DNA of 64,000 nt. Source: Archivesica marissinica (taxonomy: Eukaryota; Mollusca; Bivalvia; Venerida; Vesicomyidae). The notes under the pieces are model-generated. The model made no database searches. It saw only the letters and a program-made list of their open reading frames with translations, and was not told the DNA's origin. This document shows, piece after piece, positions 42,010 through 51,223 of the stretch. The DNA lies in contig CM026391.1 of the NCBI GenBank assembly GCA_014843695.1, positions 36,657,903 through 36,721,902 on the forward strand, read 5' to 3'. The translations under genes were made by a program, and so were the position numbers. Every line of letters begins with the position of its first letter. Position 1 is the stretch's first letter.

Positions 42010-43009
42010 NNNNNNNNNNNNNNNNNNNNNNNNNNNNNNNNNNNNNNNNNNNNNNNNNNNNNNNNNNNNNNNNNNNNNNNNNNNNNNNNNNNNNNNNNNN
42101 NNNNNNNNNNNNNNNNNNNNNNNNNNNNNNNNNNNNNNNNNNNNNNNNNNNNNNNNNNNNNNNNNNNNNNNNNNNNNNNNNNNNNNNNNNNNNNNNNNNN
42201 NNNNNNNNNNNNNNNNNNNNNNNNNNNNNNNNNNNNNNNNNNNNNNNNNNNNNNNNNNNNNNNNNNNNNNNNNNNNNNNNNNNNNNNNNNNNNNNNNNNN
42301 NNNNNNNNNNNNNNNNNNNNNNNNNNNNNNNNNNNNNNNNNNNNNNNNNNNNNNNNNNNNNNNNNNNNNNNNNNNNNNNNNNNNNNNNNNNNNNNNNNNN
42401 NNNNNNNNNNNNNNNNNNNNNNNNNNNNNNNNNNNNNNNNNNNNNNNNNNNNNNNNNNNNNNNNNNNNNNNNNNNNNNNNNNNNNNNNNNNNNNNNNNNN
42501 NNNNNNNNNNNNNNNNNNNNNNNNNNNNNNNNNNNNNNNNNNNNNNNNNNNNNNNNNNNNNNNNNNNNNNNNNNNNNNNNNNNNNNNNNNNNNNNNNNNN
42601 NNNNNNNNNNNNNNNNNNNNNNNNNNNNNNNNNNNNNNNNNNNNNNNNNNNNNNNNNNNNNNNNNNNNNNNNNNNNNNNNNNNNNNNNNNNNNNNNNNNN
42701 NNNNNNNNNNNNNNNNNNNNNNNNNNNNNNNNNNNNNNNNNNNNNNNNNNNNNNNNNNNNNNNNNNNNNNNNNNNNNNNNNNNNNNNNNNNNNNNNNNNN
42801 NNNNNNNNNNNNNNNNNNNNNNNNNNNNNNNNNNNNNNNNNNNNNNNNNNNNNNNNNNNNNNNNNNNNNNNNNNNNNNNNNNNNNNNNNNNNNNNNNNNN
42901 NNNNNNNNNNNNNNNNNNNNNNNNNNNNNNNNNNNNNNNNNNNNNNNNNNNNNNNNNNNNNNNNNNNNNNNNNNNNNNNNNNNNNNNNNNNNNNNNNNNN
43001 NNNNNNNNN
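42010..43009. other. Assembly gap (1000 N)
   Basis: Placeholder of exactly 1000 N. The left side is mid-unit of the 55/56-bp array; the right side is a different short repeat, so at least one array boundary is missing. Confidence 0.99.
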
Positions 43010-43095
43010 TATTGCGTCGAAATTTCATCGGTATTATAATATTGCGTTGGTACATGTATATCGTCGGTATAACACATTGCATCGGTATCAGACAC
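43010..43095. repeat. Edge of another short repeat emerging from gap 2
   Basis: ATTGCGTCG-like starts at 43011, 43041 and 43076, with interspersed TCGGTAT pieces: a degenerate repeat with a period of about 30-35 bp that probably extends into the gap. Confidence 0.4.
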
Positions 43096-43323
43096 AGCTT
43101 ATAATAGTTATAAAAATTCAAATCCCTAACAGGACAAACATAGCATTGCATACTGTGCGATTGTTGTTGATATTCACTTGAATCCAAGTGTATAAGAAAT
43201 AGAACGTAAACAATGCATACTCTCAGATTAATGCATCAGTAGGTTGAAACCCCGACTTCTCGTGAGCTTGTGCCGCTTTGTGTCGTGGTGTTTTAGCTCG
43301 TACTGGGACAGAGAGAAAGAGCG

Positions 43324-43899
43324 AATGTTAGCTGGTCGTAGCAACCTGCGTTTTATCGACTGACTATCCCTTTAATACTGTGGAATTTACTTCGCGATGT
43401 TAGCTGGTCGTAGCAACCTGCGTTTTATCGACTGACTATCCCTTTAATACTGTGGAATTTACTTCGCGATGTTAGCTGGTCGTAGCAGCCTTTATTTTAC
43501 CGACTGACTGTCCCTTTAATACTGTGGAATTTACTTAGCGATGTTCGCTGGTCGTAGCAGCCTGCATTTTACCGACTGACTATCCCTTTAATACTGTGGA
43601 ATTTACTTAGCGATGTTAGCTGGTCGTAGCAGCCTGCATTTTACCGACTGACTATCCCTTTAATACTGTGGAATTTACTTCGCGATGTTAGCTGGTCGAA
43701 GCAATCTGTATTTTACCGACTGACTATCCCTTTAATACTGTGGAATTTACTTCGCGATGTTAGCTGGTCGTAGCAGCCTGCATTTTACCGAATGCCTATC
43801 CCTTTAATACTGTGGAATTTACTTCGCGATGTTAGCTGGTCGTAGCAGCCTGCATTTTACCGACTATCTATCCATTTAGTGCTGTGGAATTTACTTCGT
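43324..43899. repeat. 72-bp minisatellite, 8 copies
   Basis: Unit starts with GATGTTAGCTGGTCGTAGCA and ends with GTGGAATTTACTTCGC. Starts fall at 43324, 43396, 43468, 43540, 43612, 43684, 43756 and 43828, exact 72-bp spacing with only substitutions (for example TTCGC or TTAGC at the end). No indels are visible, which suggests a young expansion. Confidence 0.95.
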
Positions 43900-44208
43900 C
43901 CTAGATATACACAGGAGGAAATAGAGGTACGTTGGGGGAACTGTTGCTAGAAGTAATATAAACAAATTATGCTCACCACTGCATCTGCAGAAATAACAAT
44001 TATAACTCCTGCCCATTTCTGGCACATCGTGATAACTGAGTGGGTGCATCCATGTGTTTTAAAAGTGACAACACAGATATGCATAACACACACTACCTAC
44101 AACTCGTGAGCATATTTTTGAAACCGAAACAGTCGCGTGCAAAACGATTCAAGAATTCCAATAAACCACTTGTTATATTACGGTGTTCTTGAGTGTATAA
44201 GAATTTGT
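43900..44208. other. No gene seen; downstream side of the 44209-44880 frame
   Basis: Non-repetitive DNA. On the minus strand this would be the 3' side of the candidate gene at 44209-44880. I see no canonical AATAAA on that strand here. Confidence 0.4.
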
Positions 44209-44880
44209 TCAGATGCTTTTTTCTATATCCAGTCGATTATTCGTGCTTCTCTTTGTTCTCACGTGACCCGGTATCCGGGCCTCCATTGTCAATCCCCGCA
44301 TTAGCCGGGCATACAATGGGCCGGTATTGAGAGAGTGTCTTGAATGGTTAGAGCAGCAAACATCGTTAACATCTTGGATGCCCTGGATAGTGACCTTTCT
44401 GAATTGCCTCATACCACCACCGAAAGTCGAAAACAGCGGTAGTTTGGTTTTTGAATAGTTGGTTACACGTGTCCCTAAATGCTGACCTTGTGTAGTCTTA
44501 TTGGCGTTTCTCATTGTCCGTTTCAAAGAATACAAGTCGCTCAGTTCCAGTCCTCTCTGGTTCAAGTATATTTTATGATTGGTTATATACGAACAGTTTG
44601 TACGTCGTGTATTTATATATGAAAGTGCATTGTTGTTATTTATTTTCAGAGATGGCAAACACACATCCATTGACAATTCCCTATAACGCTGAGGACGCAT
44701 TTGGCTGCCATTTCGAGAGTTTTTAGAATGTTCCATAAAATTCGAGATTTGTCTGTAGTTTATCTCATGCACGGAGCTCTCTGGCAGTTCTCTGTGTAAG
44801 CAATCACCGACATTAACACTCGGAGAGTTTTCCTGTGATTGTGTCAGATTTCCTTCGACGGTCTCCGACCTCGCCGACAT
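44209..44880 (-). CDS. Candidate protein of unknown function, 223 residues
   Basis: This is the longest open frame in non-repetitive DNA of the window. I chose the ATG at 44880-44878, with A at -3, over the TTG nine bases upstream. The protein is basic and rich in Ser, Asn, Thr and Arg, with an Asn run at residues 81-84, a CLPSLKI block at 74-80, a KLPLFSTFGGGMRQF block at 146-160 and a CC pair at 175-176. There is no signal peptide, membrane span or domain that I recognise. A frame of this length is unlikely by chance in AT-rich sequence outside repeats, and a CRE-like site and TATA boxes lie upstream (44970-45020). It could be a single-exon gene or the first exon of a longer one; the true 3' end is unverified. 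A remnant of an unknown mobile element is the main alternative. Function is not assigned. Confidence 0.45.
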   Translation of the reverse strand: MSARSETVEGNLTQSQENSPSVNVGDCLHRELPESSVHEINYRQISNFMEHSKNSRNGSQMRPQRYRELSMDVCLPSLKINNNNALSYINTRRTNCSYITNHKIYLNQRGLELSDLYSLKRTMRNANKTTQGQHLGTRVTNYSKTKLPLFSTFGGGMRQFRKVTIQGIQDVNDVCCSNHSRHSLNTGPLYARLMRGLTMEARIPGHVRTKRSTNNRLDIEKSI

Positions 44881-44969
44881 TATGAGCAAAGTGTTCTATA
44901 CGATCGGCAACGTAAAACATCTCACGATAGCCGTTTCTAATGAGAGTTTGCTCGAAATGTGTCCTGCCC

Positions 44970-45020
44970 GGATTTATAATACCCGGATTATTTATAGGAG
45001 CTCAATAATAGTTACGTCAC
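44970..45020 (-). promoter_or_regulatory. Putative promoter of the 44209-44880 frame
   Basis: Reading on the minus strand, TGACGTAA (45019-45012), a CRE/ATF-type site, is followed by CCTATAAATAATCC (TATA box about 44996-44988) and a second TATA-like ATTATAAATC (44979-44970). The TATA boxes lie roughly 95-115 bp before the ATG, leaving room for a short 5' untranslated region. The spacing is typical of an RNA polymerase II promoter; activity is inferred. Confidence 0.4.
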
Positions 45021-45367
45021 TGTGCGTACGTGAGTATATCACATGCATGTACCTTTGTTACTTCATTCACATTTCTCTCTTCATAGTCCATATACGTTTG
45101 ACATTTAATAATCACTAGTATTTATAATATTGATGTGACGGATTTCTTCTCATAATACATGTATATCCAGCTATGATATAAACTAATATCAAATATAATG
45201 TCCACCTCCAACTCGTAGCAGTTTGATCAAAGTAGTCAAACATGAACCAATTTGTAAGGAAGCTATCTTAGCCGATGCATTTTATGTTGGTTTTTATTAG
45301 ACGCTACTAGGAGAATCCGATAAAGCATTTATTCGCGTTTGAATGTACAATGAGAAACATTAGTCAG
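45021..45367. other. No gene seen
   Basis: AT-rich DNA upstream of the candidate promoter, with no open frame or element that I can define. Confidence 0.4.
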
Positions 45368-45703
45368 TTACTGCCCCTGAATACTCCTAAAAGTATATTG
45401 GTCCTCTTAATTGGTGTCCTCTGTTTTTATCGTTGTTTCTTTTGCACCACATGTTTTTCCATTGTATCCGTATTATCGTCTTATAATTATGAAATTATTA
45501 AATCTCGACAGATATCCTTTAGAATGTCCAATGGATACCTTACTGTAAAAATTGATTGAAGTAATTAACACGATTTTGATAAAATTACACTTATCCTAAC
45601 ACAACATCTGTTATAGACGACAACAGTAAAAACAAAGGATTCCAACTAAAAGGACCAACATATATTTATTGATAAATCTGACATTATCTACCAAGGGAGG
45701 TAA
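45368..45703. mobile_element. MITE-like element, copy 1 (336 bp)
   Basis: Begins TTACTGCCCCTGAATACTCC and ends CTACCAAGGGAGGTAA. The end read in reverse begins TTACCTCCCTTGG, so the termini form a weak inverted repeat. A diverged second copy is at 48403-48743, sharing GTTTTTATCGTTGTTTC, TTAACACGATTTTGATAAAA and AACAAAGGATTC in the same order. There is no transposase. Open frames inside are short and not conserved between copies. Confidence 0.6.
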
Positions 45704-46131
45704 TAGAAAAACCAGTAATGTATCTCATTGACCATATGTATTCATGAAGAATTATACGCATGCTTTGATCGCTTTGATTGGTATTACTCTGTAGAACATA
45801 CACTCAACAAAATTCCTAATCGGTCATCTGGTGTTTTATAATATTGGGAGCCCAACTAATAATCGTAGAGTATCATTAAAATATGTTCAATTAATGCATC
45901 TTAGTCCATATGATTATACAGCAATTTCATTGCATATACATCTGTAATAAAATGTATCAAATAAGATGATATATGAATGTATGAATATTGATACTATAAA
46001 TAGAAAATAGTCCTCCTTGTAGGCCTACATCTTCTATTATATAGAACATAACGCCGATTTGTATCATATCATAATTTTATATATTATTGCAATACAAACA
46101 TACATTGCGTAGTGCTATTGTATGCCACTTT
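45704..46131. other. No gene seen
   Basis: AT-rich DNA between a MITE-like element and a SINE; no supported feature. Confidence 0.4.
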
Positions 46132-46143
46132 TAAACATCAACA

Positions 46144-46312
46144 GTCGTCATAGCGCAGTGGTAACGTTACGATTGTGCCCTTAGGCAAGGCATTGCCTCT
46201 CACTTGCCTCTTCTCTCTCCTTCATGGCGATGGATTCCATCAGGAATGAGAGTGATTGATATAAGTTGAAAGAACTTGTTTCGCAATCGAGCTAAAATAA
46301 ATTTGTATAATC
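46144..46312 (+). mobile_element. tRNA-derived SINE with a perfect 12-bp target site duplication
   Basis: The duplication TAAACATCAACA stands at 46132-46143 and 46313-46324, defining the insert exactly. The head has TAGCGCAGTGGTAACG (A box). GTGCCCTTAGGCAAGGCATT follows, then GGCGATGGATTCCATCAGG, then the tail CTTGTTTCGCAATCGAGCTA and AAAATAAATTTGTATAA. The B box region appears deleted, so this copy is internally shortened. Confidence 0.9.
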
Positions 46313-46324
46313 TAAACATCAACA

Positions 46325-46605
46325 CAATTTGACCAGGGACGACATGCTCAATAATGAAATAGTTAAGCGTACAGTCATACCTCCCGGCGAACACCACCAA
46401 TGGACATGGGCAATTAGAATGATATGTTTATACATTCAATTTGTTCAGTTCATATACCCAAACACGTCCTTTGAGACCATCTTCTACTTTACATCTATAA
46501 CATCTCAAACATAGAAGTGAATTTTTGCAGAAAGTCATTTGTCTACTATGGCACTACTATCTGGAATGCTTTACCAAAATTAATACTATTAAAATTCCTC
46601 ATCAG
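46325..46605. other. No gene seen between two SINEs
   Basis: Short unassigned segment. Open frames here are under 65 codons or run into the flanking SINEs. Confidence 0.4.
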
Positions 46606-46614
46606 TCAGTCAAT

Positions 46615-46854
46615 CGGGCTGTACGATTATCGCAGTGGTTAGCGCGCTCGCTTCTCACCAATGCAACCCGGGTTCGATTCTCGGATCGGGAAGTATGTGA
46701 GATGGCACGGTGGTCGCCAGATCGGACAGGTGGGTTTTCTCCGGGTACTCCGGTTTCCTCCCACACGAATGATCCGCGCCAACGAGAGTGATTAATATAA
46801 GTTGTTAGAACTATCTTCGCAATCGTTGTAAAATAAATAAAGTTTAAACTTAAA
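46615..46854 (+). mobile_element. Full-length V-SINE-type (RUDI-like) SINE with 9-bp target site duplication
   Basis: TCAGTCAAT occurs at 46606-46614 and 46855-46863. The tRNA-like head has ATCGCAGTGGTTAGCGCG (A box) and CCGGGTTCGATTCTCGG (B box). The central domain contains TCTCCGGGTACTCCGGTTTC then CTCCCACACG. The tail reads TTAATATAAGTTGTTAGAAC, TTCGCAATCGTTGTAAAATA and AATAAAG. From memory the central block is that of the V-SINE superfamily, and the whole resembles molluscan RUDI. The name should be confirmed against a repeat library. Confidence 0.85.
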
Positions 46855-46863
46855 TCAGTCAAT

Positions 46864-47580
46864 TTAAGTCATTTTACTTTATTAAAGTACCAATTCTAAT
46901 TTATTATAGTTTACTTGCAGCTCACTAACTATCTTGAGACTAAAAATTCTTTGTTTTGAGGGCCTTATGGACGATTGACCTTGTCAAATTAGTGTCCTCG
47001 TTAAATACAGTCTTTATTGATTTATAATTTTATTTGGCGTTAAATTAAAATTTCTCGTTCAACGTGAAATATGTTGTGTACCAAATTTAGAAACATTCCA
47101 TCCAGTGCATGTGCCATGATTCATAAGTAATTTGCATACAACTGCTGACGGATGCTCACATTCACAAAGGTGTGTCCGACACTGTGGCCAGGCGAGATGA
47201 CAACCATGCAATATTATATAAATATATCATCTCGGTGAGTGTGACAGTGGATATTGTCAACACTCGGAAATATATTAATATCCACTGTCACACGCACCGA
47301 CTGAGATAAAATAGTTATTTTGTTATTCCGAACAATCGGCTGTTCTGGCTTTATGTCGTTTGGCAAGCCTGGCATATTCTCGTGACAAAGTTACAGTTTA
47401 TATCACAAAGTTACAGTACAGCAACCTTGACCTTAATGTATACTATGTAGCAAAAACCGCTACTGTACCCTACATTACTTCAAGAACGATGTACTGGTAA
47501 ACTGTGTACGAACTACTAGTATGGTGACTGACAGAATAATTATTGATAGTCACTAAGTCTATTTACATTTTCCTGTTTTT
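46864..47580. other. No gene seen; contains one hairpin
   Basis: AT-rich DNA with the inverted repeat at 47226-47308 and a short duplication of CACAAAGTTACAGT-like sequence (about 47384-47418). No coding frame is supported. Confidence 0.45.
47226..47308. repeat. Short inverted repeat / hairpin
   Basis: Arms 47226-47255 and about 47276-47308 pair through GTGTGACAGTGGATATT and AATATCCACTGTCACAC, then continue with one mismatch and a 2-base bulge to ATCTCGGTGAG. The loop is about 20 bases. Could be the core of a foldback element or an RNA hairpin; no further support. Confidence 0.65.
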
Positions 47581-47829
47581 CCGAACAATATTTCAACAAA
47601 ACATTCTTCGAGACTACATGAAAACAAGATGGTGGCATAACAAATCAAATCGCATTCAATAGTTATCACTTAATAGTAAAATCACTACAATCAAGACCTT
47701 TTTGATTGATTAGTTTAGTTTATACAATTTTAGCTTAGCTCGATTGCGAAACAAGTTCCGAACATTTATTCAAAATTCTTCGAGACTACATTAAAACAAG
47801 ATGGCGGCATAACAAATAACATCACATTG
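47581..47829. repeat. 75-bp direct repeat flanking a minus-strand SINE tail
   Basis: 47581-47656 and 47758-47829 share ATTCTTCGAGACTACAT, AAAACAAGATGG and GGCATAACAAAT in order. Between them, at 47714-47757, is the common SINE tail in minus orientation (CGATTGCGAAACAAGTT). The repeat is much longer than a normal SINE target duplication, so a local duplication is more likely. Confidence 0.6.
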
Positions 47830-48402
47830 AAATTAAACGGTAAAGTCCGAGTGGCGTGATTTTGTTCCGTATGAGGCTATTCAGAGGTTAGACATTGCCA
47901 CGAGACATTGAAAAATGTCACCCGGGGCTCGGGTATGGCAAATTTTGTATGGGGTAGTTACGTGAGGTATGACAAATATCAAAATGCAGTGCACAAGGAC
48001 TAATACGTATTTCTGCACAACTCAATGACATGTAATATTTAACAAAGTTCGAAAACATGTTTTCAGACAGCTTCATGATAAGAATACGTCCATTGTTACT
48101 TTTACATCAGAACATGTTGAACGCTATGAATTATTCAGATCCTTTTCTTTCTTCAGCGCTGATTTCGAAGTAAGCAATTAAATTTCGAGCCACATGCCGC
48201 ATTAAATGTGGAATTTAAATGCCAATGAAGAAATTAAATACTTATTGACGACTGAAACTTAGAGATAACGGAATTAGAAGATGTAACAACATCAAAGCAT
48301 TGTATTTTTGGTGGACTAGATTAAATACTTATCCTATGCTTCATGTTGAATACACATGTAACTATTTTGAAATTGAGTGCAAGGAGAGACATCGGTCAAC
48401 GG
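47830..48402. other. No gene seen
   Basis: Unassigned DNA; a GC-richer stretch near 47915-47945 (CACCCGGGGCTCGGG) may belong to an unidentified repeat. Confidence 0.4.
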
Positions 48403-48743
48403 TTACTGCCCCTGAATACTCCCTAAAAGTAGATAGGCCCTATTATGTGTTTTACTCTGTTTTTATCGTTGTTTCCTTTGCACAACATGTTAGCAATTTT
48501 ATTCCACTATTGCTTCCTATGAGTTATTAAATTATTATATCTCGACATATCTCCTACAGTATATGCAATGGATACTTATTTGTAAAAGAATGTTATCAGT
48601 TAATTAACACGATTTTGATAAAATCACATTTATCATACCGCAACATCTGGTTAGGGAACAAAAGAAAAAACAAAGGATTCTAACTAAAAGGACCTATATT
48701 CACATTTTGGAATAAATCAGACTTTATCTGCCAAGGGAGGTAA
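48403..48743. mobile_element. MITE-like element, copy 2 (341 bp)
   Basis: Same termini and internal order as 45368-45703: starts TTACTGCCCCTGAATACTCC, ends CTGCCAAGGGAGGTAA. Both copies lie in the same orientation, 3035 bp apart at their starts, but differ by many substitutions and small indels, so they are separate old insertions rather than a recent local duplication. Confidence 0.6.
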
Positions 48744-48856
48744 TAGAATTGTTATAATATTGCCCACTCAGGAATCCAATATTTATTAGTCCACCGATTG
48801 AAAGTCCTGATACATAAACTCCAGTCAGACCCTGCAGGTATGTGATAAGCCCCTGT

Positions 48857-48934
48857 CGGAAGTCATGATAGCGCAGTAGATGCGCATTCGCTACAGGTGC
48901 GAAAGGTCCGGAGTTCGAGCCCCGCTGGAGCCGT
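48857..48934 (+). mobile_element. SINE head only
   Basis: ATAGCGCAGTAGATGCGC (A box) and GGAGTTCGAGCCCCGCTGG (B box), the same head type as the minus-strand copy at 2470-2555. No SINE body or tail follows. Confidence 0.6.
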
Positions 48935-49186
48935 AGTTTAAACATATTTTTATTTCAAGAATCAAACATTCGACATAGTGTAACATACAAAGTATTTAGG
49001 TGGATTGGATTGAAAGTTAAAAACTTATTAAAAATCCTCTCCAATGGTATACAACTGTGCATAAGTTGGCGAATATATAACTATCATTGACAACTAAATG
49101 TATAAGAAAAGTAATAGTCATAGATAATAGTAAGAAAATCACTCCATGTTGTCTTAAAGGCCTGCAGGTTGACCTATATTTGACCT

Positions 49187-49274
49187 TAAACACACGAGGA
49201 ATAGCGGTACAAATCTGACGGTCGACGCACTAAACACACGAGGAATAGCGGTACAAATCTGACGGTCGACGCAC
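49187..49274. repeat. 44-bp perfect tandem duplication
   Basis: TAAACACACGAGGAATAGCG and the rest of a 44-bp unit appear twice back to back (starts 49187 and 49231), apparently without differences. Confidence 0.9.
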
Positions 49275-49523
49275 ATCGTATTTGCCACATGCGAGGCCCT
49301 GCATGGTATACATCTAATACATGAGCACCACTTTTATCTATTATGACCCACGTACATATCAGAGGTTATAAATTGCTGAAATTGAAGTTCTGTATTTTTA
49401 TAGTACTTACAACTGGTATAAACAATTCAACTCCACTTATGGCCCAAATAAGGCTGGTTGCGCGGGTTAGGCAGCCAGTTCCTGCATTGCTGTACCACAC
49501 ATTCAGGCATCAGTTCCCTCTTA

Positions 49524-49922
49524 TTACCAAGTACAGTCTCCTTTTCTAGCCGCTACTTTTCTCTCTATATATCTGACATCTTTCCATGCGCCACAATTAT
49601 ATAGCATTGCCCAAAACCTCCTGTATAGAAGCTTTCTCTCATGTGAATTTAGATTATGCGGTGGACGATTATTAGCAGGCCACCAAAGTTGTTTGTTCTG
49701 TTCATTTATTATGCAAGGGGAACACAAGCACAGTGGACACTCAGCAACACCTTCAACATGCTGAGGCATAGGGGGAGGTACGTAAGCAGCCTCTGCAACG
49801 GGCATGGCGGTGGCTGCTTCTTCTATTTCCATCTCTACGTCCCAGTTCTTATTTTGCAAGAAAGTCAGCAATTCTTTTCTCTGCTCATCAGTTACATACA
49901 TTGTTATTTTACTCAATGGCAT
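49524..49922 (-). CDS. Candidate small cysteine-motif protein, 132 residues, unknown function
   Basis: The frame starts with ATG at 49922-49920 and ends with TAA at 49526-49524, in non-repetitive DNA. The N-terminal third (residues 1-35) is charged and likely helical (TDEQRKELLTFLQNKNW). A linker rich in Ala, Pro and Val follows (36-58). Then comes CPLCLCSPC (62-70), a compact cysteine cluster that could bind a metal ion, then LWWPANNRPPHNLNSHERK (79-97) and LLYRRFWAMLYNCGAWKDVR (98-117), and a basic tail with Cys130. I have an uncertain memory of similar CxxCxCxxC plus RKxLYxxFWxML proteins occurring in many copies in mollusc and cnidarian genomes, with no assigned role. It has no signal peptide or membrane span. 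It could be a gene or a piece of a mobile element; no partner gene is nearby. Confidence 0.6.
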   Translation of the reverse strand: MPLSKITMYVTDEQRKELLTFLQNKNWDVEMEIEEAATAMPVAEAAYVPPPMPQHVEGVAECPLCLCSPCIINEQNKQLWWPANNRPPHNLNSHERKLLYRRFWAMLYNCGAWKDVRYIERKVAARKGDCTW

Positions 49923-50616
49923 CTTGTAGAAATCGGCAGAATATGTGTAATACTCGTATGTTCAAGAGATTATAATTATAATATTATACATGTACTCATA
50001 GCATTCACTGTGATTATTATGTAGCATCAATATCGGTAAACACACACTGACACAGAGAAATATTTAAAATATAACAGAAAACTTGCGAATAATACTGTAG
50101 ATATATAATTAAAGGAAGTATGAAGGTTACCATATAACGAACACATATAGTTTATTCATATAAATACATACATATTATATACATGCATACCAATTATCAG
50201 TCTCAGTGATTACGCTACGGCTGATGAGGCACCTACATAACATGTAATCTATGTCCCTGGGCTGATCTGGATTATGTAGTTTGAATACTCATAACTATCA
50301 ATTTTCTTTACAATCAATAATATACGTTTACTTAAATTGTCAGGGCCTCATTTTGACTAATTCTCAGCTCACAGAGTGATCGTGCATATTAACCGTTAGA
50401 AAATACCTACATACGCCAAATTATACTGAATGTACTGCTACATTGTTGATACAAGCCACTAATCACATGGAACAGGTAGTAAAGTATAAATCTTTACAAT
50501 TGGACGGGGTCAAACTGCAGGCCTTTAAGTGTGGAAGAATAGTGATATGTAAGTGTTATTTTATGATAGCTAAATTAGGTTCGATAAGATTTCACCTAGA
50601 TAAAACGAAGATTGGA
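49923..50616. other. No gene seen
   Basis: Very AT-rich DNA upstream of the 49524-49922 frame. A 61-codon plus-strand frame at 50443-50628 runs into a SINE and is not credible. No clear TATA box could be placed for the upstream region. Confidence 0.4.
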
Positions 50617-50745
50617 TTAGGCATTTAAATTCCACGTTGCCTCTTTCTCCCTCGTGGCGATGGATTCCATCAGGAATGAGGTCTCGAGAGTGATTAACAT
50701 AAGTTGTAAGAACTTGTTTCGCAATCGAGCTAAAAAATAAATTTG
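50617..50745 (+). mobile_element. SINE 3' half
   Basis: GGCATTTAAATTCCACG, GGCGATGGATTCCATCAGG, GTGATTAACATAAGTTG and CTTGTTTCGCAATCGAGCTA in order. The tRNA-like head is missing. From 50689 on it is identical to the SINE tail right of gap 1. Confidence 0.75.
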
Positions 50746-51223
50746 TAAAGGATAAGCCCCCTCATATACACTGTATTGATATACCAGCACCTATTCCCTG
50801 GCAATATATTGATACATATTTGAAGTGTTTAAATTACATATGGAGTACTTGATATGTATTTACATGTACTTCAAATATTTATCAATATACCTAAAATTTT
50901 ATACATTGCATGCAAGATCAATTAGGTATATGTTGATGTAAATGTCATAATTACCATGCACATAAGACCATGCAGAGGGGAAACAATGAGCCTATGTTAC
51001 TATTTGATTTAGCAGTACAGGTTTTTAATCTGATCCGTAAATACTGGAATTGCGGGAGATATATGCTAACGTCAACCATGCCTTGGAGGGGTTATAAAAC
51101 TTCTTAAATCCCACAGACAGACTAAAATGTTCTTATTGGTTAAGCAAAGAGCAATCTCAGAAACAACCAATTATATTACTTGAGTTAGAGACCATGGATT
51201 GCGGAAGAGTTGTGCACAAATCG
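50689..51223. repeat. Satellite-flanking unique segment, copy 2 of a duplicated flank
   Basis: Near-identical to 25907-26451 (offset 24782, then 24773 after the 9-bp deletion here). The shared sequence begins within a SINE tail and ends inside the first units of the satellite. Confidence 0.9.

Noticed and set aside
45350..45559. 69-codon hydrophobic frame
   Set aside because: It lies inside MITE-like copy 1 and is not conserved in copy 2.
46200..46862. Frames of 66-88 codons on both strands
   Set aside because: They are readings through SINE sequences.
48724..48945. 73-codon minus-strand frame
   Set aside because: It reads through a SINE head and the end of a MITE-like element.
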